64,000 bases of DNA from Mucilaginibacter_A sp050954285 (lineage in GTDB: Bacteria > Bacteroidota > Bacteroidia > Sphingobacteriales > Sphingobacteriaceae): NCBI GenBank assembly GCA_050954285.1, contig JBPBPL010000013.1, positions 62,001 to 126,000 of the forward strand. Reading direction: 5' to 3'. Shown piece by piece: positions 42,813 through 51,482 of the stretch. The notes beneath the pieces were generated by a model. That model saw nothing but the letters and a program-made list of their open reading frames with translations, ran no database searches and was not told where the DNA came from. The translations under genes were made by a program, and so were the position numbers. Every line of letters begins with the position of its first letter. The stretch's first letter is position 1.

Positions 42813-45608
42813 TTATTTTTTAGGTGCACCGCCCATTTTATTAAAATCATACACTACAGAAAACATAAAATACCGGCGGATAGTAGTGTAAGTGCTTTGC
42901 GTAAGCAGCGTGCTGGTTGCGCTCCGGCTAAAACCGGTATTTTGGTTCAGTAAATCATTTCCGCTCAGCACCAGCTTCAAACTTTCATCTTTAAAAAAAG
43001 CTTTGCTCACGCTGGCATTGATAATCAGCCGCTGAAAATCCTGGTTAAAAGAAATTGTTTTGCCCTGATACTCATAGTTTCCATCCGTGCTGATCTGAAA
43101 TTTCTTCGGCAGGTAAAAATCAAAACCTCCTCTGGAAGTAAAACCGGTTCCATTATTGTTAACCGCAGTTAGTAGCGATGACTGGCTCCTGGTAAAAGTT
43201 GGGCCTCCTATAATGTATACATCATACTTTTTCTCTTTAAATTTAGAAAGCCGGCCAGAAATACCATAGGTGTAGGATTGTGTTTTATTAAGTGCACCAT
43301 TAATGATGCTGTAATAAGTATTGCCGTTGGCATTAACATTAACCCCTCCATTAATGTTTAAAAACTTAATTTTCTGATTGTAACCTCCATATAAATAAAA
43401 GTTTGCGGTTTGTTTTCCGTGGAGGTTAGCAGATTGATAAATGCTTTTTCCTGAAGAATCTGTAGTCGTATTACTGATAATCGGATTAGAAGTTATGGAA
43501 TACGAACCGCTTATGTAGATCGATTGCCCGCTCAAAACCTTGTACGAATTGTAATAAGTGCTGAAACGGTTGGTAAAAGATGGCCTTAAATCAGGGTTAC
43601 CAATCGTAATATTCAGCGGATCAGTGTTTACGCGTACCGGCTGAATCTGATCCAGACTTGGCTGTGTATTGTTGCCGTTATAATCAATGTGGATAGAACG
43701 CTGACCGGAAAACCGATACTGATAGGTGGCTTGCGGATTGTAATTAACAAAGCTTCTTTTGAGCACATCATTGGTGTAAAGATCTGTCTGATTATAACTT
43801 ACATCTGCTATTTTCGTTCCGAAATTGAAAATGGTCTTGTTTTTTTTATAGTTAAAAATAGCACCGGCCTGATTACTCGTTTGGTTCAGTTTATAATTAC
43901 TGCTCAACGTATTATCTACCTGATCGTAATCGCCATTAGGTGTAGATTTATTGTACGATAAACGGTCTATACTGCTGTTATTCAAAACAAGCCGATAGTT
44001 ACCCGTCAGCGTGATCGTTTTTGTTAGCGGTTCCGAAAAAGTAAAGTTTGAGTTGAACACGCTGCTTTTGAGATCATTGGTTTTGTATTGATTAACCCGC
44101 TGCGTACTATCCAATCGCCCCAAATTATTGTAATAATCAATCTGCGTATTCAGGTAACCTTTTGTATTATTTTGATTCAGTGCTTCGGTAAAATTTGCAG
44201 AAAACGTACGGCCTTTTTTCTTAAATTTTTTGGTGTAAAAAAGGCTTGCATTTAAAATTTGCTCGTCGCCATCGTTAGTGAGTACGCGGTTGCTGCGGTT
44301 TAGCAAGGTATCGTTTCCGCGCAAGCTCGTGGCCAGATAATTATTGCGGGTTTTGCTGCTTTTGATGGTACCGTCAATCGTCAATTTTAAGGTGGAAGTT
44401 GTATCCAGCTTAACCGTATAGGCCGCATCCAGCTTCTGCCTGAAAATTGAATTATCAAAATCCTGATTCGTATTGCTTTTGATCAAACCGGTTGGTAATG
44501 TGTTCTGCGTCAAATTGTCGCGGTTACCTTTTACATTTAAAAATCCGGTTTTATAATTGGTGTTGATGCTTTCTTTATCGCCGTTCCATTTATCATCAAA
44601 GTGCAAACCGCCTGTTCTGGCCGTCGGGATGCCCTGGCCATTGTACCTTCCGTCAAACGAATCCAGATCATCGCCGCCGCTAAAATAGATGCTGATGCTG
44701 CCATCATCACCAACTTCCGTATTAGCGTTAGATGCTCCGTATTTATTACTGTCTTCCCAACCCAAACCCGTTTTGCCGGTGTTAGCTAAAGTACCATAAG
44801 CAGAAAACTTCTTTTTGCCCCAGAATTTATTAAATAAAACCTGTTCCTGGTAATATTTATCGGTTGCTGCACCAACATCGATCTTTCCAAAATAACCGTT
44901 CTTTTTGTCTTCTTTTAGTTTGATGTTGATGGTTTTGGTTTTCTTGCCATCATCAACACCGGTAAATGCCGCCTGATCACTGGCTTTATCATAAAGCTGC
45001 ACCTTATCCACCATATCGCTGCGGATGTTTTTGGTTACCAGCGTTGGGTCGTCGCCAAAAAACTCTTCACCATCTACCAAAACCTTGTTTACAGTTTGAC
45101 CTTGCGCCGTAATTTTCCCATCTTTATCAACCTGAATTCCTGGCAGTTGCTTCAATAAATCTTCTACTTTAGCATTGGGCTGAACCTTAAAACTGCTGGC
45201 ATCAAACTCCGTAGTATCACCTTTTATTTTGATGGCCGCTTTGGTACCTTTAATAATTACGCCAGCCAGCAAACGCGCTTTCAGTAGCATTGTAATCCGC
45301 TTGAAATCGTGCTCTTTATAGGTCGAATCGAGCGTGAAATTTTCTACATAATCTGCATAATTGGGATAGGAAACCAGCAAAATAAACTTGCCTTTGTTTA
45401 ACCCGCTGATGTTGAAAGTGCCATCTTCGGCCGCGCGTGTAAACTTGCGCAACGTAGAATCTTTGGCATTTAAAATTACAATACTGGTATTATGCAGCTT
45501 TGCGTTAGCCACCGTATCAGCAACGCTGCCTTTAATACGGTAACCATTTTGTGCCAGTAAAAACAGCGGTGCCAAACAACAAATTAAAGTAAATATTATG
45601 CCTTTCAT
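42813..45608 (-). CDS. TonB-receptor-like outer-membrane beta-barrel protein
   Basis: A 931-residue outer-membrane protein. A signal peptide ends at FLLAQ, followed by a carboxypeptidase-regulatory-like domain (about 22-110), a plug with KVEDLLKQLPGIQVDKDGKI and VLVDGEEFFGDDPTLVTKN, and a long C-terminal barrel of the OMP_b-brl_3 type. A TonB box is not obvious. It probably imports or exports a ligand that also involves the downstream GLPGLI protein. An AT-rich leader lies at 45609-45735. Confidence 0.92.
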   Translation of the reverse strand: MKGIIFTLICCLAPLFLLAQNGYRIKGSVADTVANAKLHNTSIVILNAKDSTLRKFTRAAEDGTFNISGLNKGKFILLVSYPNYADYVENFTLDSTYKEHDFKRITMLLKARLLAGVIIKGTKAAIKIKGDTTEFDASSFKVQPNAKVEDLLKQLPGIQVDKDGKITAQGQTVNKVLVDGEEFFGDDPTLVTKNIRSDMVDKVQLYDKASDQAAFTGVDDGKKTKTINIKLKEDKKNGYFGKIDVGAATDKYYQEQVLFNKFWGKKKFSAYGTLANTGKTGLGWEDSNKYGASNANTEVGDDGSISIYFSGGDDLDSFDGRYNGQGIPTARTGGLHFDDKWNGDKESINTNYKTGFLNVKGNRDNLTQNTLPTGLIKSNTNQDFDNSIFRQKLDAAYTVKLDTTSTLKLTIDGTIKSSKTRNNYLATSLRGNDTLLNRSNRVLTNDGDEQILNASLFYTKKFKKKGRTFSANFTEALNQNNTKGYLNTQIDYYNNLGRLDSTQRVNQYKTNDLKSSVFNSNFTFSEPLTKTITLTGNYRLVLNNSSIDRLSYNKSTPNGDYDQVDNTLSSNYKLNQTSNQAGAIFNYKKNKTIFNFGTKIADVSYNQTDLYTNDVLKRSFVNYNPQATYQYRFSGQRSIHIDYNGNNTQPSLDQIQPVRVNTDPLNITIGNPDLRPSFTNRFSTYYNSYKVLSGQSIYISGSYSITSNPIISNTTTDSSGKSIYQSANLHGKQTANFYLYGGYNQKIKFLNINGGVNVNANGNTYYSIINGALNKTQSYTYGISGRLSKFKEKKYDVYIIGGPTFTRSQSSLLTAVNNNGTGFTSRGGFDFYLPKKFQISTDGNYEYQGKTISFNQDFQRLIINASVSKAFFKDESLKLVLSGNDLLNQNTGFSRSATSTLLTQSTYTTIRRYFMFSVVYDFNKMGGAPKK

Positions 45609-45735
45609 ACGCAGTAGGTTATGGGCATCAATATATAACTAAATTTTTAATTATACATTAGTTAAAAGAATAAATTCTTGCTTTTAACTATTTTTAACAC
45701 TTTTTAATTTTGGACAGATAGCTTAGAATCAGCAC

Positions 45736-45767
45736 GATACTGTTTTTATACCGATAAAAACAGTATC
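45736..45767. terminator. Perfect inverted pair of GT-form motif copies
   Basis: GATACTGTTTTTAT (45736-45749) and ATAAAAACAGTATC (45754-45767) form a perfect 14-bp stem with a 4-base loop. The right arm overlaps the stop codon of the lipoprotein gene (45766-45768). Confidence 0.8.
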
Positions 45768-46716
45768 AGCTTTTGGTGCCGCGCACGATCAACAAAATCA
45801 AGCTGTCGTGCGGAACGCCCAACGTTTTGCCCGGCGTAATTTGCAGGTAATGGGTGAGGTAGCCATCCATAATTCCCTTCATTACTTTAACGGTATTTTC
45901 CGGGTCGCCAACCATCATTTCCATTGGTTCTACAAAAGTTAGCTTGCCTTTGCTATCCACACGAACAGCAAAACTGTGGTAAAAATCAGCGTAAGCTTTG
46001 CTAATAGTTACATTGTATTCCGGGTAAAAAAGTGTTTCCGGAATGTAATAGCTGTCAAGCTCTTTTGCTTTCAGTTTGGCATTGGTAATCACTACGTTCG
46101 CGCTGTTGCTTTTTAAAGTAACAGGTTGCTGTGCCGCAAATATTTTTTTGGAATCTTTGGCTGAGATCATCGTCATCGAATCAATATAAGCAGTGTCTTT
46201 TTTAGTTGTTTTTTGCAGGTTTATAACATTTAAATGTGCTCTTTTCAAAAAATCTTCTGCGTAAAAAGTAACATACACATTGGAGTTTTTCCAGGAAATG
46301 ACTTTGTTTTTTACGGATAGCACCTGGAAACGCAAACTGTCTTTACTGATTTTTCTGGTTTTGAACCAGGCTCCGGCCATACTAAAAATGGAATCGTGAT
46401 CCAGAATGAGCGGCAAATCGTAATATCGTTTTTTAATCGGACTAAAAACACTAACGGCTGTATCGGATACAAAAATGATTTTCCAGGAAGGTTTAAGCTG
46501 ATAACCTTGCTCATTAAAGGAAGCACCATTGGCAAAGCGACGGTAAACTTCTGTATAATGGATGCCGGTTACAGTTTTGAAGGTGGTTTTTGTACGCTCA
46601 ATTAATTGTTCGTTAGTTTCTTCTGGGGAGCCGGGTTGAGCAATTTTAGGCGTTTGTTTACAGGAAAAGTAAACGGCCGATACTAAAAGCAACCCAAAAA
46701 CACGAAAATTTATCAT
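45766..46716 (-). CDS. Orphan lipoprotein
   Basis: A predicted lipoprotein of about 316 residues that I do not recognise. The start at 46716 (MINFRVFG) leads into a signal with lipobox-like VYFSC. The middle is beta-rich with Lys/Thr-rich strands, and the end contains GKTLGVPHDSLILLIVRG. The longer frame from 46818 adds 34 residues without signal character and runs through a GT-form motif copy (46717-46730), so it is rejected. It lies between the barrel and TolC genes on the same strand. Confidence 0.7.
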   Translation of the reverse strand: MINFRVFGLLLVSAVYFSCKQTPKIAQPGSPEETNEQLIERTKTTFKTVTGIHYTEVYRRFANGASFNEQGYQLKPSWKIIFVSDTAVSVFSPIKKRYYDLPLILDHDSIFSMAGAWFKTRKISKDSLRFQVLSVKNKVISWKNSNVYVTFYAEDFLKRAHLNVINLQKTTKKDTAYIDSMTMISAKDSKKIFAAQQPVTLKSNSANVVITNAKLKAKELDSYYIPETLFYPEYNVTISKAYADFYHSFAVRVDSKGKLTFVEPMEMMVGDPENTVKVMKGIMDGYLTHYLQITPGKTLGVPHDSLILLIVRGTKS

Positions 46717-46730
46717 ATAAAAACAGCATT
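46717..46730 (-). repeat. 12-mer motif copy (GT form) abutting a start codon
   Basis: Reads AATGCTGTTTTTAT on the minus strand and ends on the base before the lipoprotein ATG. Confidence 0.7.
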
Positions 46731-46830
46731 GGTAGCAGCTGTCAAGATAACGGATTTGGCTGAAATGTTTTGATAAAAGATGAAGTTTCAGGTAAATCGT
46801 TTCCATGTTCTCATTCACTTAAAAATAGCT

Positions 46831-46845
46831 GATAAAAACAGTATC
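46831..46845 (-). repeat. 12-mer motif copy (GT form) overlapping the tolC-like stop codon
   Basis: Reads GATACTGTTTTTATC on the minus strand and shares bases with the TGA stop (46844-46846). Confidence 0.7.
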
Positions 46846-48283
46846 ACCAGGTCAGTTTCCCTTGGTAATAATCTAAAATTTTCATCCGCAGAATATAATC
46901 ATAACGCGCACTGATGAAGTTGATATTGGCTGCATCCAGCTTGTTTTTAGCAACCGTATAATCCACAGAATTGCCTACGCCAGCATTAAATTTAACTTCT
47001 GTGGCTTTAAATGATTCGGTATAAGAACGAACCTGGCTTTGCAATGTGCGGTACCGACCAGAGGAAGCTGTGGTATTAAAAAAGGCTTGTTCTACAGATT
47101 GTTTCAGTTGGATGCGCGTAGTTTGCTCTACCAGTTCGGCATTTTTCAGGTCGATTTTAGCTAAAGAAATCCGGTTGCGCGAATACCAATTACTAAAAAT
47201 CGGTACCTGCAAACTTAATGTTACAGCCGAATTATAATTGTTTTTGAATTGATTGCCGTAACTGATTTTGTCGGATCGATAATCGTTCTGGTTCGTTATC
47301 ACGTAAGATTTACTGCCGTTTGGCAAAGTAACATAATCACCGGTGGCTACTTTAGTGCTATCTACAAAAACACTTCTGCTGGCCGCACTGGAATAATTGG
47401 TATATAAATAGGCATTTAAAGAAAGCGTTGGATACAAATAACCACGAGCCGAACTCACGCTTTTAGCTGCACTTTTAGTTCGGAATGCGCTGGCTTTAAC
47501 CAAGGAAAGTTGCGCTAAAGCAGCTTCATAAATTGCATTCGGGTTATTATTATAAGAAACAGAAAGCTGCTCAGCATTGAGCGGTGCAAAGCTTTGCTGC
47601 TTTTGATAAGGAACATTCATCAGCTGTGCCAGCGCAACTTTTGCTGCTTCCAAGTTGTTTTGGTTGTTAATAATGGCCAAACTATCGTTGCTCAATTGCC
47701 CGCGCAGATCCGAAAGCTGGTAAGGTGCAATTGCTCCGTCTTTGTTCAAAATCTCCGAACGCCGAATCTGTTCCTGCGAAACGGCTGCCTGGTTGCGTGA
47801 CTGGTTTACTAATTCCTGGTTATTTAAAATTTGCAGATAGGCCAAAATCACGTTTAATGTCAGGTTATCTTTTTGCTGTTGCAGTTCCAGTTTGCTGGCC
47901 TGAAACGCAAGCAGGTTTTGCTTAATCGTGTTCCAAAGCAAAAAGCCATTAAACAGCACCACGCTACTGCCAATTGAGTAATTAGTGTAGTTAAGCTGTT
48001 GGTTCAGATAAGCATTTGTGGTTGGGTCAACACTGCGGCCTTGGTTTAAACCTTGCGTTATATTGCCGCTTAAGTTAGGCAGCAGGTTTGTTTTGGCTTG
48101 ATTGTAACTGATATTGGCCCGCTGAGAAGTTAATTCGCTTTGTTTTACGCCAAGATTATTGCTAATGGCCGTTTCCACACAAGTTTGCAGGGTTAGGGCA
48201 GCTTTATTAAAAGTACTATCCTGGGCAACAACTTTTATGGCATAAAAGAAGTATAGGAAAAACAGAAGATAGAAAGTTTTCAT
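46844..48283 (-). CDS. TolC-family outer-membrane efflux protein
   Basis: A 479-residue outer-membrane channel. A signal peptide ends at KVVAQ; the remainder is two OEP repeats with long coiled-coil helices (LTLQTCVETAISNNLGVKQSELT opens the first). It would form the exit duct for the MacB-like ABC/HlyD system encoded in this locus. The ATPase gene lies 104 bp upstream on the same strand. Codons of the signal peptide contain a TTC-form motif copy (48241-48254). Confidence 0.93.
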   Translation of the reverse strand: MKTFYLLFFLYFFYAIKVVAQDSTFNKAALTLQTCVETAISNNLGVKQSELTSQRANISYNQAKTNLLPNLSGNITQGLNQGRSVDPTTNAYLNQQLNYTNYSIGSSVVLFNGFLLWNTIKQNLLAFQASKLELQQQKDNLTLNVILAYLQILNNQELVNQSRNQAAVSQEQIRRSEILNKDGAIAPYQLSDLRGQLSNDSLAIINNQNNLEAAKVALAQLMNVPYQKQQSFAPLNAEQLSVSYNNNPNAIYEAALAQLSLVKASAFRTKSAAKSVSSARGYLYPTLSLNAYLYTNYSSAASRSVFVDSTKVATGDYVTLPNGSKSYVITNQNDYRSDKISYGNQFKNNYNSAVTLSLQVPIFSNWYSRNRISLAKIDLKNAELVEQTTRIQLKQSVEQAFFNTTASSGRYRTLQSQVRSYTESFKATEVKFNAGVGNSVDYTVAKNKLDAANINFISARYDYILRMKILDYYQGKLTW

Positions 48284-48387
48284 TTTGATTTTTTGCGATC
48301 AGCTTTTAGCTATCGGCACAAATAATAGGATGAGGGTTTAAACGAACCGCTAAAAGCTGGTTGTTGCCAGCTAAAAAGCTATAAGCT

Positions 48388-49047
48388 TCACTCAATCCTT
48401 CCATCCAGCAGGTTAATAATCCGCGAACCGTAAGCTGCATTTTTCTCTGAATGAGTTACCTGCACAATCGTAATGCCTTGCTGATTAAGGGTTTTAAACA
48501 ATTCCATAATTTCTTCGGCTTGTTTGGAATTAAGGTTTCCGGTAGGTTCATCAGCCAAAATTACCTTAGGATTGGAGGCCAGCGCGCGTGCAATGCCAAC
48601 CAGTTGCTGTTGTCCGCCGGAAAGCTGATTTGGAAACAAATCCTTTTTGCCCACAATCTGAAAGCGGTCCAATATATCAGCCACAACAGATTTTCGTTCC
48701 GAAGATTTCATGTCCTGATAAATCAGCGGCGTTTCAATGTTTTCATAAACCGTCAGTTCATCAATCAAATGGTAAGCCTGGAACACGAAACCAATATTTT
48801 GCTTGTACAACGCCGAACGTTGTTTTTCTTTTAGTTTGAAAACAGAAGCATCTTCAAATAAATATTCACCTTCGGATGGATCATCTATCATTCCTAAAAT
48901 ATGCAGCAAAGTCGATTTTCCGGAACCGGAAGGTCCCATAATCGAAATAAATTCGCCTTCAGCAATACTTAAGTTGATGTCTTTTAGTAAAAAAGTGCGG
49001 TTGGCTCCGGTAGAAACCCATTTAAAAATATGTTTTAGTTCGATCAT
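48388..49047 (-). CDS. LolD/MacB-type ABC transporter ATPase
   Basis: A 219-residue ATPase with Walker A GPSGSGKSTLL, signature LSGGQQQLVGIARAL (Leu where Arg is usual) and Walker B VILADEPTGNLNS. Such ATPases drive FtsX-like permeases that export lipoproteins, peptides or drugs without transport through the membrane pore. It precedes tolC. A pair of 17-bp sites lies 120-158 bp upstream (49167-49205), so it is probably part of the NtrC-type regulon. Confidence 0.93.
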   Translation of the reverse strand: MIELKHIFKWVSTGANRTFLLKDINLSIAEGEFISIMGPSGSGKSTLLHILGMIDDPSEGEYLFEDASVFKLKEKQRSALYKQNIGFVFQAYHLIDELTVYENIETPLIYQDMKSSERKSVVADILDRFQIVGKKDLFPNQLSGGQQQLVGIARALASNPKVILADEPTGNLNSKQAEEIMELFKTLNQQGITIVQVTHSEKNAAYGSRIINLLDGRIE

Positions 49048-49494
49048 GTTTTTTGGTGTGCTGCTTTAAACCAGGGTAGAAGCGTTTTCTGCTCTATGCA
49101 AAAACCGATACCATACTTATTGTAGCCTGAATTACAATGTTTTAGGTGAAGTTAGATGAATCTTACTGTCCGTTATCGATACAGGTATTGTTTCTTAATG
49201 ATACAATTTTATGCCGGTAAAAGAAGCATTGTGTAATTAAGCCGTAAAACCAGAGGGAAAATGTAACAGAATAATAACATTATCAATTTGGTAAAAATTA
49301 CTTGCATAGGTATTTTAATTTGACATTATTCCTGTTCAAAACTTCAAAATAAGTATGTATTTTTTCTTTTAAAATGAAAATACATCAGAATACTGTTGTA
49401 CTGTGTTTTTATTTGGAAAACAAAAGCTTTTAAACTTTTCTTTAAGTGATTATCAATTAAAAAGTATTTTTTCTATTTAAAAGCCCGTCACAGA
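49048..49494. other. 447-bp divergent regulatory region
   Basis: Contains paired 17-bp sites (49167-49205), a TTC-form motif copy on the minus strand (49216-49230, followed there by GGCATAAAATTG), and an AT-rich leader for the DUF2382 genes. No gene was seen. Confidence 0.6.
49167..49205. promoter_or_regulatory. Paired 17-bp enhancer-like sites (pair 1)
   Basis: TGTCCGTTATCGATACA (49167-49183) and TGTTTCTTAATGATACA (49189-49205), exactly 22 bp apart start to start, upstream of the ABC ATPase gene. Confidence 0.65.
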
Positions 49495-49923
49495 ATGAAT
49501 GAAGTTGAAAAGTTGGCACTTGCTCAGGAAGAAACAGCAACACAAAAAATAGCCTTAATTGAAGAACGTTTACAAATTGATGTACGCCAGGTAGAAACTG
49601 GCACAGTGCAAATCCACAAAAAAGTAATTTCGGAAGAAGTAACGCAACAGGTGCCCGTTGTATCGGAAGAAATTATAATTGAACATAAACCAATCAATCA
49701 ATATATAGAGAACTTACCGACGGTTCGGGTAGAAGGCGATACCACTATTATTTCGGTGGTAAAAGAAGTATTGGTGGTAGAGAAGCGCCTGCTGCTGGTA
49801 GAAGAAATTCATCTCACCAAAACAAAAATAGAAACCACGGCCACGATTACCGAAACTTTGCGCAAAGATGTGGTAGAAATTAATCGTACCGATTTAACAG
49901 CCAACAACACAACAAATCAATAA
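49495..49923 (+). CDS. DUF2382 (YsnF/AvaK-like) stress protein
   Basis: A 142-residue hydrophilic protein with the DUF2382 pattern: KIALIEERLQIDVRQVETGTVQIHKKVISEE, later VVEKRLLLVEEIHL and a terminal ETLRKDVVEINR. Proteins of this type are linked to desiccation and general stress in other bacteria but lack a known activity. It is first of a three-gene plus-strand cluster with 30 bp to the next gene. Codons at 49758-49772 form a TTC-form motif copy. Confidence 0.85.
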   Translation: MNEVEKLALAQEETATQKIALIEERLQIDVRQVETGTVQIHKKVISEEVTQQVPVVSEEIIIEHKPINQYIENLPTVRVEGDTTIISVVKEVLVVEKRLLLVEEIHLTKTKIETTATITETLRKDVVEINRTDLTANNTTNQ

Positions 49924-49953
49924 TTAATTCACTTAACATTAAAACAAACAGTC

Positions 49954-50778
49954 ATGTCACAAACAGTAATTGGAATTTTTGACTACACCAGTGAGGCTCA
50001 GGAAGCCGTAAGTTATTTGGTAAGTAACGGTTTTAACAGAGATAGTATTGATCTATCTTCCCGTGGAACAGATACAGAAGGAACAACGGATTATGAAGAT
50101 AATGATGAGCACAAAAGCAGCGTAGGTGGTTTCTTTAGTAATCTTTTCGGAACCGGCGATGAAACTGATAAATACACGCAAGTTGGCCAAAAAGGATCTA
50201 TTGTAACCGTTCATGCAAAATCTGCTGATGAAGCAGAAAATGCAGCCAGAATTTTAGATAATTATGGTGCAATTGACGTAAATGAGCGTGCTGAGCAGTA
50301 TAAAAGTGGTAATACGGGCACAATGGGTATTGCGCAACCAACAAAAACCAATGAAGGCGATTCGATCAAAATCATTGAAGAAAAAATGGAAGTTGGCAAA
50401 CGTGAAGTAGAAACAGGTGGTGTGCGTTTGCGCAGCCGCATTGTAGAGCAAGCAGTGCATGAAGATGTACGTTTGCGTACAGAACGCGTTCGTGTAGATC
50501 GCACTAACGTGAGCCGCCCTGCAACTGCTGCTGATTTAGCTGCTTTTCAGGATGCGACCATTGAAATGAAAGAAACTGCTGAAGTGCCTGTAGTAAGCAA
50601 ACAAGCATTTGTAACTGGTGAAGTTTCTTTAGGAAAAGAAGTATCAGAAAAAAATCAAACAGTAGAAGGAACCGTCCGCAAAACAGAAGTGGATACTGAA
50701 AACTTTACTGATCAGGATACAAAATTAACTTCCGGCGATACCAAAACAACTGGTACCGAAGGCGGCTTTTACAAATAG
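49954..50778 (+). CDS. General stress protein 17M-like + DUF2382 protein
   Basis: A 274-residue protein. The N-terminus (about 1-100, VIGIFDYTSEAQEAVSYLVSNGF and a glycine-rich GGFFSNLFG) matches the GsiB/GSP17M-like fold seen in stress proteins; residues about 130-250 are DUF2382 (IKIIEEKMEVGKREVETGGVRLRSR, then VRLRTERVRVDR). It shares the DUF2382 part with its upstream neighbour, suggesting duplication and fusion. A terminator follows the stop. Confidence 0.88.
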   Translation: MSQTVIGIFDYTSEAQEAVSYLVSNGFNRDSIDLSSRGTDTEGTTDYEDNDEHKSSVGGFFSNLFGTGDETDKYTQVGQKGSIVTVHAKSADEAENAARILDNYGAIDVNERAEQYKSGNTGTMGIAQPTKTNEGDSIKIIEEKMEVGKREVETGGVRLRSRIVEQAVHEDVRLRTERVRVDRTNVSRPATAADLAAFQDATIEMKETAEVPVVSKQAFVTGEVSLGKEVSEKNQTVEGTVRKTEVDTENFTDQDTKLTSGDTKTTGTEGGFYK

Positions 50779-50796
50779 TTTGCTGTAAAACAATGA

Positions 50797-50832
50797 AAAA
50801 AACCATCAGCTACCCGTAGTTGATGGTTTTTT
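50797..50832 (+). terminator. Rho-independent terminator
   Basis: A 16-bp stem (50797-50812 with 50817-50832, one G-T pair), loop CCCG, ending in six T. Confidence 0.85.
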
Positions 50833-50887
50833 GTTGAACAGGAATGTTTAGCTTTAAAAAATAATTACCTTATCAAAAACCAAAATC

Positions 50888-51319
50888 ATGTTTGATCAAA
50901 TCCTTCAATTAGTAAAAGACCATTTCGGTAACGATCCACAGGCATCAGCCGCTATACCAGCCGGACAAGAAGATGCCGTGCACCAAGAAATTGCAACACA
51001 TATTAATGATGGTTTACAAAACCAGGCTTCAGCACAAGGTGGCGCAGGCGGTTTGTTGTCCATGTTAACCGGTAGCATGGCTTCAGGAAGCCCAATCACG
51101 AGTGCAATAGAAGGTGGCTTGGCCAGTAGCTTAGGTAGTAAATTTGGTTTGCCACCTATGGCAACCGGTGCAATTGCTGCGGCTTTACCGGGTTTACTGC
51201 AAAAATTTGCTCATAAAGCTAATGATCCTAACGATTCGAGCATTACACCAGATAGCATTACCAGTTCTTTGGGCGGCGGTGGCGGCCTTGGCGGAATGCT
51301 GGGCGGGATGTTTAAATAA
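50888..51319 (+). CDS. Glycine-rich DUF937-like protein
   Basis: A 143-residue protein with a helical start (MFDQILQLVKDHFG), an Ala/Gly-rich middle (GGLASSLGSKFGLPP) and a glycine-rich tail GGGGLGGMLGGMFK. It resembles DUF937-like small proteins often found with stress genes. No enzyme motif is present. It has its own terminator and probably its own promoter in the 109 bp after the previous gene. Confidence 0.75.
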   Translation: MFDQILQLVKDHFGNDPQASAAIPAGQEDAVHQEIATHINDGLQNQASAQGGAGGLLSMLTGSMASGSPITSAIEGGLASSLGSKFGLPPMATGAIAAALPGLLQKFAHKANDPNDSSITPDSITSSLGGGGGLGGMLGGMFK

Positions 51320-51333
51320 GTTAGTAATTAGGT

Positions 51334-51365
51334 TAGCCATCAGCTTTGTATAAAGCTGATGGCTA
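51334..51365. terminator. Terminator after the DUF937-like gene
   Basis: A perfect 14-bp stem (51334-51347 with 51352-51365), loop GTAT, followed by TTTTGTTT. Confidence 0.85.
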
Positions 51366-51482
51366 TTTTGTTTAAAATACTTTCTTAAATGCGAGAAAAT
51401 TAAAACATCCTATCTTTTCAGTCTGCTACAATACCTTTGGTAACATTTTTAAAAAATATAGGTGCAATTTTTTACTTCACAC

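Noticed and set aside
49098..49113. Sigma-54-like TGGTATCGGTTTTTGC on the minus strand upstream of the ABC ATPase
   Set aside because: Both GG and GC are present but 11 bases apart rather than 10, so it was not listed as a promoter.
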